From: Actinoplanes lutulentus
GTDB taxonomy: Bacteria > Actinomycetota > Actinomycetes > Mycobacteriales > Micromonosporaceae
DNA: 64,000 nucleotides
Direction: 5' to 3'
Assembly: GCF_003259845.1 (NCBI RefSeq)
Contig: NZ_QLMJ01000015.1
Span: 124,001-188,000 of the forward strand
Below the pieces are notes generated by a model. It saw nothing but the letters and a program-made list of their open reading frames with translations, made no database searches and was not told the DNA's origin. A program made the position numbers and the translations under genes. Shown here one piece after another: positions 37,963 to 46,836 of this stretch. Position 1 is the stretch's first letter. Each line of letters begins with the position of its first letter.

Positions 37963-38871
37963 ATGGACGTGCTCAGCGACGCGCTAGCGTCGATGCGAAC
38001 CGGGCGGGTGCGCAGCGCACGGATGGGGTGGGACCGGCCGTGGGCGCAGGCGTTCGCTCCGGTTCCCGGCTCGGCGGGCTTCCACGTCGTGCTGCACGGT
38101 GAGTGCTGGATGCTGCGTGACGACGCCGAGCCGCTGCATCTGACCACCGGCGACGTGGTGTTCCGGCCGCACGGCGAGGGGCACGTGCTCGCCGATGCGC
38201 CGGGCACCCTGCCGGTCACGCCGGCCTGCGATCCGGGCGGTCCGATCATCGGGCCACCGCCCGGCGGAGAGGAGACGATCACGCTGTGTGGGGCGTACGA
38301 ACTCGAGCCGGACCTGGTCCATCCGCTGATCAGCAGCCTGCCCGAGGTGATCCATCTGCCGGCGCAGCCCGGTCTGGGTGGCACGGTGGCGCAGCTCGCC
38401 GCCGAGCTGAGCACGCCGGGACTGGGCAGCGACGCGCTGGTCCCGGCCCTGCTCGACACGATGCTGGTGCAGGTCCTGCGCACCTGGCTGCACCGCGACC
38501 ACGGCGAGCATCCGACCGGCTGGTCGGCGGCGCTGCGGGACCCGGTGACCGGTACGGCGCTGCGGGCCATGCACCGCGACCCGGCGCGGGACTGGACGGT
38601 GGCGGCCCTCGCCGCGGAGGCGGGTCTGTCACGGGCGCCGTTCGCCCGCCGGTTCACGGCGTTGCTCGGGCTGCCGCCGCTGGGTTATCTGACCTGGTGG
38701 CGGATGACCACGGCGGCCGGGCTGCTGCGCCGCGGCGACCAGCCGTTACGGCACATCGCCGAGCGGGTCGGTTACGGCTCGGAGTTCGCCTTCGCCGCCG
38801 CCTTCAAACGGCGGTTCGGGGTCGCGCCCGGGCGATATCGCCGGGCACGACCCTCAGCCGAGCGTCACTGA
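37963..38871 (+). CDS. AraC-family regulator with N-terminal cupin domain
   Basis: 302 residues. A cupin effector domain (about 30-180: GFHVVLHGECWM, LTTGDVVFRPHGEGHVL) is followed by two helix-turn-helix motifs (about 205-295: WTVAALAAEAGLSRAPFARR, HIAERVGYGSEFAFAAAFKR). PGRYRR at the end is typical. It belongs to the cupin_6/AraC group that usually regulates a divergent oxidoreductase, as placed here. The 3' end overlaps the DivIVA gene by 7 bases. Confidence 0.9.
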   Translation: MDVLSDALASMRTGRVRSARMGWDRPWAQAFAPVPGSAGFHVVLHGECWMLRDDAEPLHLTTGDVVFRPHGEGHVLADAPGTLPVTPACDPGGPIIGPPPGGEETITLCGAYELEPDLVHPLISSLPEVIHLPAQPGLGGTVAQLAAELSTPGLGSDALVPALLDTMLVQVLRTWLHRDHGEHPTGWSAALRDPVTGTALRAMHRDPARDWTVAALAAEAGLSRAPFARRFTALLGLPPLGYLTWWRMTTAAGLLRRGDQPLRHIAERVGYGSEFAFAAAFKRRFGVAPGRYRRARPSAERH

Positions 38872-39524
38872 TAGTCGCTGGGCGCGTCCGCGTCGCGCAG
38901 CTGGCGGTCCACGTGGTCACGCAGGGCCGCCAGATATGTCGACGCCAGCTGACCCAGCTGGCCGATCTCCTGCTCCAGCGCGGCCCGCTCGACCACGATG
39001 TTGGACAGCGCGGCACCGTGGTCACGCTGCGCGGCCGACTCGAGGTTCTCCGCGGAGACACGGGCCTCGGCGACGAACTGGTCGGCACGGGCCTGCGCCT
39101 CGGCGACCAGGCCGTCGGCCTCGGTCCGCGCCTCGCGCAGGTGATCGTCGGCGGTGCGCTGCGCCATCATGAGCACGCGCAGGTTCCGATCGTCGCCTCC
39201 TCCGGCTCCCCCCGCGGGGCCGGAGGCACGTGCCCGTTCCAGCTCCGCCTGCAGGTCACCGGCGTACTGCTCGGCCCGGTCCCGCTCGGCGGCGAGCTGG
39301 GCCAGCATGCCGCGCAGCTGGGCGAGGTCCTCGTCAGGCCTATCGGGACGGTCGGGGCGGGTGGTGACCCGGCCGCGCAACGAGCTGTTCTCCTCGATGA
39401 GGCGCGACAGCTCTTGTTCGACCTCGTCGAGGAAGGCGTCGACCTCTTCCTCGCCGTAACCGCGCCGACCGGTCGGCGGCGATTTGAAGGCCATGTTCTG
39501 TATGTCGGCAGGGGTGAGTGGCAT
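38865..39524 (-). CDS. DivIVA-domain coiled-coil protein
   Basis: 219 residues. The N-terminal membrane-binding DivIVA motif (MPLTPADIQNMAFKSPPTGR, YGEEEVDAFLDEVEQELSRL) leads into a linker and a long coiled coil (about 65-205, heptads such as LRGMLAQLAAERDRAEQYAG). DivIVA/Wag31 proteins mark curved membrane and organise polar growth in actinobacteria. This one lies outside the division gene cluster, so it is likely an accessory paralogue. The ATG at 39524 with GAGGAG upstream is chosen over one 7 codons earlier. Confidence 0.88.
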   Translation of the reverse strand: MPLTPADIQNMAFKSPPTGRRGYGEEEVDAFLDEVEQELSRLIEENSSLRGRVTTRPDRPDRPDEDLAQLRGMLAQLAAERDRAEQYAGDLQAELERARASGPAGGAGGGDDRNLRVLMMAQRTADDHLREARTEADGLVAEAQARADQFVAEARVSAENLESAAQRDHGAALSNIVVERAALEQEIGQLGQLASTYLAALRDHVDRQLRDADAPSDYQ

Positions 39525-39569
39525 CCTGCTCCTCAGGCGGGGCATCGGTTCGGCAAGGCGCAGCCCAGC

Positions 39570-40508
39570 CTACGCGCTCGAAGCACTGATGTGGGTCAGC
39601 AGTGCCCGCAGAGCACCGGCAGGTGGGACCCGCGGACCGGCCCAGATGGCACGAAGGTCGCGTTCCAGGCGCAGTCCCGTGATCGGCACGTGGCGCAGCC
39701 GCCCGGATCGGAGATCGTCACCGGCTGCCAGCCGGCTGACGACGGCCGGGGCCGCGCCGGCGAGCACCGCGGCCCGGACGGCGGCCGCGGTGGACAGTTC
39801 GAGGACGGGGGCCGCCTGGCGTACGTCGCCGCCCAGCGCCTCGCGCAGCGCGGCGGTGAGATAATCCCGGGTTCCCGATCCCGGCTCGCGGGTGACCATG
39901 GCGGCCGCCGCCAGCTCGGACGCGGTCACCGGCTCCCGGCGCCGGGCCCACGGATGCCCCGGCGGCGCGACCAGCACCAGCTCGTCGTGGCCGACCACCC
40001 GGCTGCGCAGGCCGCGCGGCACCTTCGGCCCCTCGATGAAACCCAGGTCAGCGGTGTTCTCCAAGACCTGCTCGATGACGTGGTCGCTGTTCGTGGCGGT
40101 CAGCACCACCCGGATCGGCGTCTGCCCACGCCGCGCCGCATCAGCGTGAAGCCCCACGAGCCAGCCCGGCAGCAGATGCTCGGCGACGGTGAGGCTGGCG
40201 CTGACCCGCAGCGTGCTCCGGCTGTCCTCGCGCAGCGCCGCCAGCCCGGCGTCCACCTCGGCCGCCAGCTGCAGTAACCGGTCCGCCCACTCGACGACCA
40301 CAGCGCCCTGCGGGGTGAGCTCGGCGCCGCGCGGGGTCCGGGTGGCGAGCCGCACGCCGGTGCGCGCCTCCAGCGCGGCGAGCCGCGCCGAGACCGCCTG
40401 CTGGCTGAGGCCGACCTCGCGGGCGGCAGCGCTGAGACTCCCGGTCCGGGCCACCGCGAGCAGCATCTCCAGGGCGGCGAGGTCCGGCATCCGGGGGCTC
40501 AGGGTCAC
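39570..40508 (-). CDS. LysR-family transcriptional regulator
   Basis: 312 residues: winged helix (about 9-68, LEMLLAVARTGSLSAAAREV, GLSQQAVSARLAALEARTG) and a periplasmic-binding-protein-like effector domain (about 97-305). Divergent from nadE with 66 bases between. Related regulators often sit next to transporter genes; the TDT transporter lies one gene away, so either could be a target. Confidence 0.9.
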   Translation of the reverse strand: MTLSPRMPDLAALEMLLAVARTGSLSAAAREVGLSQQAVSARLAALEARTGVRLATRTPRGAELTPQGAVVVEWADRLLQLAAEVDAGLAALREDSRSTLRVSASLTVAEHLLPGWLVGLHADAARRGQTPIRVVLTATNSDHVIEQVLENTADLGFIEGPKVPRGLRSRVVGHDELVLVAPPGHPWARRREPVTASELAAAAMVTREPGSGTRDYLTAALREALGGDVRQAAPVLELSTAAAVRAAVLAGAAPAVVSRLAAGDDLRSGRLRHVPITGLRLERDLRAIWAGPRVPPAGALRALLTHISASSA

Positions 40509-40574
40509 AACCCCCGAGGGTACGGGTCACCAGCGCGAGCTTCGGCGACCTGCGGATCCCCTAGAGTTCGTCAG

Positions 40575-41399
40575 GTGGCTAACCGTCGTGAGCAGATCAT
40601 CGCCGAACTCGGCGTGAAGGCGACCATCGACCCCGCGTCGGAGGTCCGCGCCCGGGTCGATTTCCTGAAGGACTACCTGCGGTCCACTCCGGCCACCGGT
40701 TACGTGCTGGGCATCAGTGGCGGCCAGGACAGCACCCTGGCCGGCAAGCTGTGCCAGCTCGCGTGCGAGGAACTGCGCGCGGACGGTCGCGAGGCGACGT
40801 TCGTGGCGGTCCGGCTGCCGTACGGCGTCCAGGCCGATGAGGACGATGCCCAGGTGTCACTGGGCTTCATCACCCCGGACAGGTCGGTCGCGGTCAACGT
40901 GAAACCCGGCGCCGACGCCTCCGCCACCGCCGCCGCGACAGGCCTGGACCTCTACTCGCTGCGCGACTTCGTCCGCGGCAACATCAAGGCCCGCGAGCGG
41001 ATGCTGCTGTGGTACGCCCTCGCCGGCGAACTCAACGCCCTCGTCGTCGGCACCGACCACGCGGCCGAGGCGGTGACCGGCTTCTTCACGAAATACGGCG
41101 ACGGCGGCGTCGACGTGACCCCGCTGACCGGGCTGACCAAACGGCAGGGCGCGGCGTTGCTGCGGGAGCTGGGTGCGCCGGAGAGCTGCTGGCGGAAGGT
41201 ACCGACAGCCGATCTGGAGGACGACCGGCCGGCACTGCCGGACGAGGAGGCGCTCGGCCTGACCTACACCGAGATCGACGATTATCTGGAGGGCAGGGAG
41301 GTCACGGCAGCGGTGTCGGAGCGGGTCGAGGGCCTGTTCCTCGCGACCCGCCACAAGCGAACCGTCCCGGTCACCCCGCTCGACGACTGGTGGCGCTGA
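40575..41399 (+). CDS. nadE: ammonia-dependent NAD+ synthetase
   Basis: 274-residue enzyme converting deamido-NAD+, ATP and ammonia to NAD+. LGISGGQDSTLAGKLCQLA (46-64) is the PP-loop, followed by VRLPYGVQADEDDAQ and ALVVGTDHAAEAVTGFFTKY (the deamido-NAD and ATP sites). Length matches the homodimeric NH3-dependent class without a glutaminase domain. GTG at 40575 lies 7 bases after TAGAGT (40562-40567), indicating a leaderless mRNA. Confidence 0.95.
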   Translation: MANRREQIIAELGVKATIDPASEVRARVDFLKDYLRSTPATGYVLGISGGQDSTLAGKLCQLACEELRADGREATFVAVRLPYGVQADEDDAQVSLGFITPDRSVAVNVKPGADASATAAATGLDLYSLRDFVRGNIKARERMLLWYALAGELNALVVGTDHAAEAVTGFFTKYGDGGVDVTPLTGLTKRQGAALLRELGAPESCWRKVPTADLEDDRPALPDEEALGLTYTEIDDYLEGREVTAAVSERVEGLFLATRHKRTVPVTPLDDWWR

Positions 41400-41520
41400 T
41401 CGCGGCTCGCGCCGCGCTTCGGGTCACAACCGGATTTGGTACGGGGATACAACCTCAGCTTGTGACTCCACAACATCATGCCTGCTACCGGACGGGCCGG
41501 GTCTCCGCGATCGTGTAGTC

Positions 41521-42630
41521 GTGAGCCCTTACGCCGAACCCCTGCTCCGGCCGACGCCGGCAACGCGCCGCGCGGTCATCCCCGCAACGCCGTCCTCGAA
41601 GCCGGCGATCACGCCCAACTGGTTCGCGGCTGTCATGGGTACCGGCATCGTCGCCACCGCCGCGGTGTCGCTGCCGGTCGGCGGGACCTGGCTGCGACCG
41701 GCCGCCACCGTGGTCTGGCTACTCGCCGCGGCCCTGCTGGCGGTCCTGCTCACGGCCGCCGCCCGGCGCTGGCGGACCGTTCTGGATCACCGCGCCGACC
41801 CGGTGATGGCGCACTTCTACGGCGCCCCGCCGATGGCCCTGCTGACCGTCGGCGCCGGCACGCTGCAGCTCGGCCCGGCCGTCATCGGACCGGCGGCCGC
41901 GCTCGCGATCGCCTGGACGCTGTGGTTCGCCGGCACCGCGGCCGGACTGTTCGCCGCGGTGGCCGTGCCCTACCTGCGATTCACCCGCCACGCCGCCGCA
42001 GGCCCGAAGACTCAGGACGCGGCCTTCGGTGGCTGGCTCATGCCGGTGGTGGCGCCGATGGTCTCGGCGGCCACCGGGGCGCTGCTGGTCCCGCACGCCC
42101 CGGCCGGGCAGACGCGGCTGACCCTGCTGCTCAGCTGTTACGCGATGTTCGGCCTCAGCCTGATCGCCGCCCTCATCACGATCACGATGATCTGGCAGCG
42201 GCTCGCCCTGCACGCGGTCGGCCCGGCCCGGATGGTGCCGACGCTCTGGATCGTCCTCGGGCCGATCGGCCAGGCCATCACCGCCGCGAACCTGCTCGGA
42301 GGGGTCGCGGGGACGGCGCTTCCGCACGCGTACCAACAGGGGTTTGAAGCGCTCGGGATCGTCCTGGGTGTGCCGCTCTGGGGTTTTGCCTGCCTGTGGG
42401 CGAGCCTGGCGGCGGCCGTGACCGTGCGGACCGCGCGCCAGGGGCTGCCGTTCTCGCCGACGTGGTGGTCGTTCACGTTCCCGGTGGGCACCTGCGTGAC
42501 CGGCACGGCAGCGCTGGCCGCCCACACGGGTTCGGTGATGTTCGAGGTGGTGGCGGTGGTGCTCTACGCCGCCCTGGTCGCCGCCTGGCTCACCGTGGGG
42601 GCACGCACGCTGAAGACCCTGGTCAACTAG
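41521..42630 (+). CDS. TDT-family transporter (TehA/SLAC1-like)
   Basis: 369 residues with about ten hydrophobic segments. NWFAAVMGTGIVATAAVSLP near residue 38 is the first helix signature of the tellurite-resistance/dicarboxylate transporter family, and later helices contain the GFACLWASLAAAVTV-type pattern. Members are anion channels or exporters (sulfite, malate, C4-dicarboxylates). GTG start, preceded by 121 bases without clear promoter boxes. Its end overlaps the convergent DUF3616 gene by 8 bases. Confidence 0.85.
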   Translation: MSPYAEPLLRPTPATRRAVIPATPSSKPAITPNWFAAVMGTGIVATAAVSLPVGGTWLRPAATVVWLLAAALLAVLLTAAARRWRTVLDHRADPVMAHFYGAPPMALLTVGAGTLQLGPAVIGPAAALAIAWTLWFAGTAAGLFAAVAVPYLRFTRHAAAGPKTQDAAFGGWLMPVVAPMVSAATGALLVPHAPAGQTRLTLLLSCYAMFGLSLIAALITITMIWQRLALHAVGPARMVPTLWIVLGPIGQAITAANLLGGVAGTALPHAYQQGFEALGIVLGVPLWGFACLWASLAAAVTVRTARQGLPFSPTWWSFTFPVGTCVTGTAALAAHTGSVMFEVVAVVLYAALVAAWLTVGARTLKTLVN

Positions 42631-43696
42631 GCAGGCGGACGATGTCGGCGACGATGGCGCCGTCGTCGGTCATCCGGGCGGCGGCCGGGCTGTCATAGAC
42701 GACCAGCAGGCGGCCATCCTCGGCCGGACCGATCAGGCCGATGCCCTCGGCGTGGTCGTCGCCCTCGCCGAACGTCAGCTCCAGCTCGCGGCGGATCTTG
42801 TCGGCGCGGACGATCTCCGGCATCTCGGCGCGGCAGGCGTCCAGCCAGCGGTAGATGCGGACCGGGCCGTCCAGATCCATCGTCGGACCGGCCAGGATCA
42901 GCATGTCCTCGCCGGACGGGCACAGGTCGCGCACACCGAGCCCGTCGAGGTCGAGCACGTGCTTGCGGTACGGCAGACCGTCCTCGAACTCGTGCAGGCG
43001 CAGGCGCGTCGGTTCGGCGGGGTTCACGTACGGGCGGATCTCCAGGACGAACGCCCAGCCGCGCAGGACCGGGCCGCGCAGGCCGAGGTAGACCCGGTCG
43101 CCCTGGACCGCGATGCCCTCGATGTCGAGGCCGTTGTCCTTGCTCGGGATCGCCAGGAACGCCGACAGGTGCTCGTCGTAGCGCAGCAGCTCACGCAGGT
43201 TCTCGTGCGGGGCAAGGACGGCGGCATGATGAACCTCGCCGTCATAGGTAGCCGACGGGACCAGGGTGGGCAGGTCGTCGACGTCGACGACGGGGATGCG
43301 TACCAGGATCTGGCGGTTGTCCTGGCCGGTGATCCGGGAGAGGCGCTTGAGCGCTTTCGGTCCGGAGTGCCGGTCCTTGATCTGGCGGCGGCGCAGGCCG
43401 TGCGAGCCGACCGCCCAGAGGAACCGGCCGGTACGCGCGATGCCCTCGATGTCGGCTTCCTCGTCCGGGTCCTCGCCGGGCAGCGTCACGAAGTCGGCGA
43501 GGCGGAAGGTCCGCTCGTCGCCGTACTCGGTGGGCTTGAGCTCGTCGTTGGCGGTGAGGCGTTCGATGGTGGCGGTCTCGTCACCGGCCAGCCAGATCAC
43601 CTTGCCGTCGGTACGCACCGCGGAGAGGTTCGTGTGGGTGGCCGCGTCCTGCGAGGCCTGGCCGAACCAGAGGAGAACCGTCCGTTCAACTGTCAC
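42623..43696 (-). CDS. DUF3616 domain protein
   Basis: 357 residues, no signal peptide. Conserved blocks include NLSAVRTDGKVIWLAGDET, EADIEGIARTGRFLWAVGSH, SKDNGLDIEGIAVQGDRVYL and EGIGLIGPAEDGRLLVVYDS. The repeating D[IL]EGIA..G...W/L..G units suggest a beta-propeller. Function of the family is not established. GTG start at 43696. Confidence 0.85.
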   Translation of the reverse strand: MTVERTVLLWFGQASQDAATHTNLSAVRTDGKVIWLAGDETATIERLTANDELKPTEYGDERTFRLADFVTLPGEDPDEEADIEGIARTGRFLWAVGSHGLRRRQIKDRHSGPKALKRLSRITGQDNRQILVRIPVVDVDDLPTLVPSATYDGEVHHAAVLAPHENLRELLRYDEHLSAFLAIPSKDNGLDIEGIAVQGDRVYLGLRGPVLRGWAFVLEIRPYVNPAEPTRLRLHEFEDGLPYRKHVLDLDGLGVRDLCPSGEDMLILAGPTMDLDGPVRIYRWLDACRAEMPEIVRADKIRRELELTFGEGDDHAEGIGLIGPAEDGRLLVVYDSPAAARMTDDGAIVADIVRLPS

Positions 43697-43972
43697 AAGG
43701 TCACATGGTGGCAGTTGAAGTCACGTCGCAGGATCGGAAGACCGGTCAGCGCGCGGGAACAGTCGGTCCACAGCGGCGACCACAGCGTCCCGGCCCGCCG
43801 GGGACATCATTGAGCGACCTCGCCGCGATCAGCGAGATCCTCCCGGCCGGCGGCCACGGCGCCCGCTACGCCGAACGGGGCATGCCCGTCTGGATCTGAT
43901 CCGCCGCGGGTGACGATCGGCGGGATGCTGGATCGTCATGGTGGTAGGAGAACCCTACGGAAGGATCGGGCC
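43697..43972. other. gap before the DGPF/ECF42 operon
   Basis: 276 bases. A 64-codon open frame (43705-43899) is present but unsupported; its last 29 codons (from TTG 43810, ending GMPVWI) look slightly protein-like. No recognisable promoter for the ECF42 unit was found. Confidence 0.35.
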
Positions 43973-44344
43973 ATGCGTTATGCGCTGCTGATGCACCACT
44001 TCGAACCGGGCGAGGGCGAGCTCAGCGAAGAGATCATGCTCGAAGGACAAAAAGCCTTTGATGTGTACGGGAAAGCGCTGCACCAGGCCGGCGTTCTCGT
44101 CTCCGCGGACGTGCTCGCGCCGTCGCTCGCCACGACGACCGTGAGCCGCCCCGACGGTGAGCTGCGGGTGCAGGACGGTCCGTTCGCCGAGAGCAAGGAG
44201 GCGCTGGCCGGGGTGTTCCTGATCGACGTCCCGGACCTCGACGCCGCACTCAGCTGGGCGGAGAAGTGTCCGGGCGCGCAGTGGGGTTCGGTGGAGATCC
44301 GGCCGGTCGCGACGAGTTTCATCGACGGTGGATGGACCCGTTAG
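43973..44344 (+). CDS. YCII/DGPF-domain protein partnered with ECF42
   Basis: 123 residues of the YCII-related fold. LRVQDGPFAESKEALAGVF (about 63-81) contains the DGPF motif that names the group. These proteins are the constant neighbours of ECF42 sigma factors; their biochemical role is unknown. ATG at 43973 with GGAAGG upstream is preferred over an earlier frame extension. It overlaps the sigma factor start by 13 bases, showing tight coupling. Confidence 0.9.
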   Translation: MRYALLMHHFEPGEGELSEEIMLEGQKAFDVYGKALHQAGVLVSADVLAPSLATTTVSRPDGELRVQDGPFAESKEALAGVFLIDVPDLDAALSWAEKCPGAQWGSVEIRPVATSFIDGGWTR

Positions 44345-45543
44345 CCGGCGCCGAGGTGGCCGCCCGGGACAGTTACGGGCGGCTCCTCGCCCTGCTCTGC
44401 GCGGCCACCAGCGACGTCGCCGCGGCCGAGGACGCCCTGGCCGACGCGTTCGAGCGGGCCGTGCGTACCTGGCCTGACCAGGGTGTTCCGGCCAACCCGG
44501 ACGCGTGGCTGCTCGCCGTGGCCCGCAACCGGCTGCGGGACTGGTGGAAGTCAGCGGCGTTCCGCCGGACCGTCGCGCTCGACCCGGAGCGGGACGCGCC
44601 GGCGTACCTCGACGCGCTTCTTGATGAGCTTCCCGATCGGCGGCTGGAGCTCATGCTGGTCTGCGCGCACCCGGCGATCGACCGGGCCGTGCACACCCCG
44701 CTCATGCTCAACACCGTGCTCGGTTACACCGCCGAGCAGATCGGGCGCGCTTTCTCGCTGCCGGCGGCAACGATGGCCACCCGTTTGGTACGCGCGAAAA
44801 AGCGGATCAAAACGGCCGGCATCCCGTTCCGCATCCCCGGGCGGGAGGTCCTGCCGGAACGGATGGCGGCCGTGCTCGAAGCCGTCTACGGCGCCTATGT
44901 GATCGATTGGCCGGGCGCGGAACGCGTACCCTCGGAGTCTTTGCACCTGGGTGAGGTTCTCGCTCAGCTCGCGCCCGATGATCCTGAAGTGCGCGGCCTG
45001 GCCGCGCTGGTGCTGCTGTCGCAAGCGCGGGCCGGGGCACGGATCGACGACGGCCGGTTCGTGCCGCTGGCTGATCAGGATCCGGCGCGGTGGGATCGGG
45101 GTTTGATCGAGCGGGCGCACGAGCATCTGCGGGCCGCGCACGCGCAGGGGCGGGTCGGTCGTTTCCAGCTGGAGGCGGCGATCCAGGCGACGCACTGCGC
45201 CGGGGCGGCCGATCCGCGGACACTGCTCGGGTTGCACCGGGCGCTGCACACGCTGGCGCCGTCGCTCGGCGGCGGGGTCGCGCTGGCCGCCGTCACCGCC
45301 GAGGTGGAGGGCGCGGCGGCCGGCCTGGAGGTGCTCGACGCGGCGCTGCCTCCCACCGGCGCCCGTTTCCAGCCGGCCCACGCGGTCCGCGCACATCTGC
45401 TTTCCCTGGTCGGCCGGCACGCCGAGGCGCTGTCCGAATATGACAGCGCGATAGCCCTGACCCACGACACGGCCGAGCGGCAGTATTTGACGGACGTGCG
45501 TAGGTCCTTAACCACGCGTTCGCCCTCTGCTGACGACCGTTAG
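44332..45543 (+). CDS. ECF42-type sigma factor with C-terminal TPR-like domain
   Basis: 403 residues. Region 2 (AAATSDVAAAEDALADAFER) and region 4 (LNTVLGYTAEQIGRAFSLPA, ATMATRLVRAKKRIK) occupy about 1-175. The remaining ~220 residues are helical TPR-like repeats ending HAEALSEYDSAIALTHDTAE. Fused C-terminal domain plus a DGPF neighbour is the definition of ECF42, in which no anti-sigma factor exists and the C-terminal domain sets activity. ATG at 44332 lies inside the DGPF gene end. Confidence 0.92.
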   Translation: MDPLAGAEVAARDSYGRLLALLCAATSDVAAAEDALADAFERAVRTWPDQGVPANPDAWLLAVARNRLRDWWKSAAFRRTVALDPERDAPAYLDALLDELPDRRLELMLVCAHPAIDRAVHTPLMLNTVLGYTAEQIGRAFSLPAATMATRLVRAKKRIKTAGIPFRIPGREVLPERMAAVLEAVYGAYVIDWPGAERVPSESLHLGEVLAQLAPDDPEVRGLAALVLLSQARAGARIDDGRFVPLADQDPARWDRGLIERAHEHLRAAHAQGRVGRFQLEAAIQATHCAGAADPRTLLGLHRALHTLAPSLGGGVALAAVTAEVEGAAAGLEVLDAALPPTGARFQPAHAVRAHLLSLVGRHAEALSEYDSAIALTHDTAERQYLTDVRRSLTTRSPSADDR

Positions 45544-45558
45544 CCAAAGATCATCCGC

Positions 45559-46068
45559 GTGACTGACGACGAAATCCTGGCCGCCCTGCGGGAACGGGTC
45601 GCGCAGGGCCGGCCGACCGATCTGACCGGCGACTTCCCGCTGGACGAACCCGCGTCACCGGCCGCGATCAGCGAGGCGGAACAGATCATCGGCTATCCGT
45701 TGCCACCCCTGCTGAAACGCATCTATCGCGAAATCGCCAACGGCGGCATCGGGCCGGATGGCGGCTTCGAGGGCCTTCGTGACGGCTACGTCAGCGACGA
45801 AGACTCCATGCTGGACGTCTGCACCTCGATTCGTGAGGACACCGACGAGCCGCCGATTCTGCCGCCGGGCGTCCTGTTCTTCTGCAATTCCGGATGCGCC
45901 ATGTGGGACCTTCTCGACTGCCGCGACCCGGAGGGCCGGATGTGGTCGTGGGACTCCGGCGAGCGTCACCGGCTCGACATCACCTTCACGGAATGGATCA
46001 GCGCCTGGCTGGAGGACCGTTACAAGGAGGTCGTCGGCGATCCGGCCCGGCGGCTGCCCGACGAGTGA
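45559..46068 (+). CDS. SMI1/KNR4 (SUKH) family protein
   Basis: 169 residues. PASPAAISEAEQIIGYPLPP (31-50) and LLKRIYREIANGGIGP are the SUKH N-terminal signature, with later FTEWISAWLEDRYKE. SUKH proteins are often immunity proteins against polymorphic toxins, but no toxin gene lies here, so the role is open. GTG start. The last 49 bases overlap the convergent DUF3817 gene. Confidence 0.85.
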   Translation: MTDDEILAALRERVAQGRPTDLTGDFPLDEPASPAAISEAEQIIGYPLPPLLKRIYREIANGGIGPDGGFEGLRDGYVSDEDSMLDVCTSIREDTDEPPILPPGVLFFCNSGCAMWDLLDCRDPEGRMWSWDSGERHRLDITFTEWISAWLEDRYKEVVGDPARRLPDE

Positions 46069-46304
46069 CGGATCTGGCGCAGGGCCAGCAGGCCGCCAAT
46101 TCCGGGGGTGAGGGACAGCAGTTTCGCGCGGGTGCTCGCGGTCTTCTCGGACACGGTCAGGATCACGACCATGAGGTACGCGAAACCGTGCACCGGACCG
46201 CCCAGCGAGGTGATCGCCGGGAAATGGGCGGTCGCCAGGTTGAGCAGCAGAATCGAAAGGGACAGTAGTTCGGCGATCGCCGCGATCTCCAGGGCTCGGC
46301 GCAT
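46020..46304 (-). CDS. DUF3817 small membrane protein
   Basis: 94 residues with three hydrophobic segments (IAAIAELLSLSILLLNLATA, VHGFAYLMVVILTVS, and a weaker one near LLSLTPGIGGLLAL). The first segment with its RALEIAAIAE start and the GGPVHGFAYLM block match DUF3817. It begins one base after the upstream membrane-protein gene ends, so both are on one mRNA. Function unknown. Confidence 0.8.
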   Translation of the reverse strand: MRRALEIAAIAELLSLSILLLNLATAHFPAITSLGGPVHGFAYLMVVILTVSEKTASTRAKLLSLTPGIGGLLALRQIRHSSGSRRAGSPTTSL

Positions 46305-46305
46305 T

Positions 46306-46740
46306 TCAGGCGCCTGTCGTGGAGCCGGGGCGGACGATCATCAGGATCACGACGACGGCCCAGAGCAGGTTGAAGATTCCGGTCAGCATGCCTAGCCGGG
46401 CCGGTGGGAAGGGCTCGTCCGCGAGGACCTTGCTCTGACCGGGAAGGATCACCACGCCGAGCAGCACGGCGGCTATCAAGGTCAGGGCGATCGAAACGAG
46501 CAGCCACGCGTCGGTCAGCACGCCGAGGCTGCTTGCGGTGGCCAGGCCGAAGACCGGGACGGCGACGCCGAACAGGGCGTACACCCGGCAGATGCGGTGC
46601 AGCAGGCGCAACGTGGTCCGGTCGCGATCGGTGCCGGTGGAACGGCGGGCCGCCGCCGGGAACATGCTCGCCGCCACCGTCACCGGGCCGATCGCGATGA
46701 TCGCCGCGAGGACGTGCAGGCTGAGAAGGAGCTTGGTCAC
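46306..46740 (-). CDS. small integral membrane protein (four segments)
   Basis: 144 residues with four predicted membrane helices (LLLSLHVLAAIIAIGPVTVA, VYALFGVAVPVFGLATA, WLLVSIALTLIAAVLLGVVI, LTGIFNLLWAVVVILMIV). It resembles DUF2269-like membrane proteins in its LHVLAA start, but this assignment is weak. Operon partner of the DUF3817 gene. Confidence 0.7.
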   Translation of the reverse strand: MTKLLLSLHVLAAIIAIGPVTVAASMFPAAARRSTGTDRDRTTLRLLHRICRVYALFGVAVPVFGLATASSLGVLTDAWLLVSIALTLIAAVLLGVVILPGQSKVLADEPFPPARLGMLTGIFNLLWAVVVILMIVRPGSTTGA

Positions 46741-46836
46741 GCCGGGAAACGGTAGTGATCAGCAACGGTCACCGGCAGTGGCTGGATTGCCCACCTCCAA
46801 CGGGTTCTGGCCAACCTGTTCGATAGCGTGGCCGGC

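Noticed and set aside
43705..43899. 64-codon frame before the DGPF gene
   Set aside because: Gln/Arg/Pro-rich first half and no family match; at most the last 29 codons might be a peptide, with no supporting start signal.
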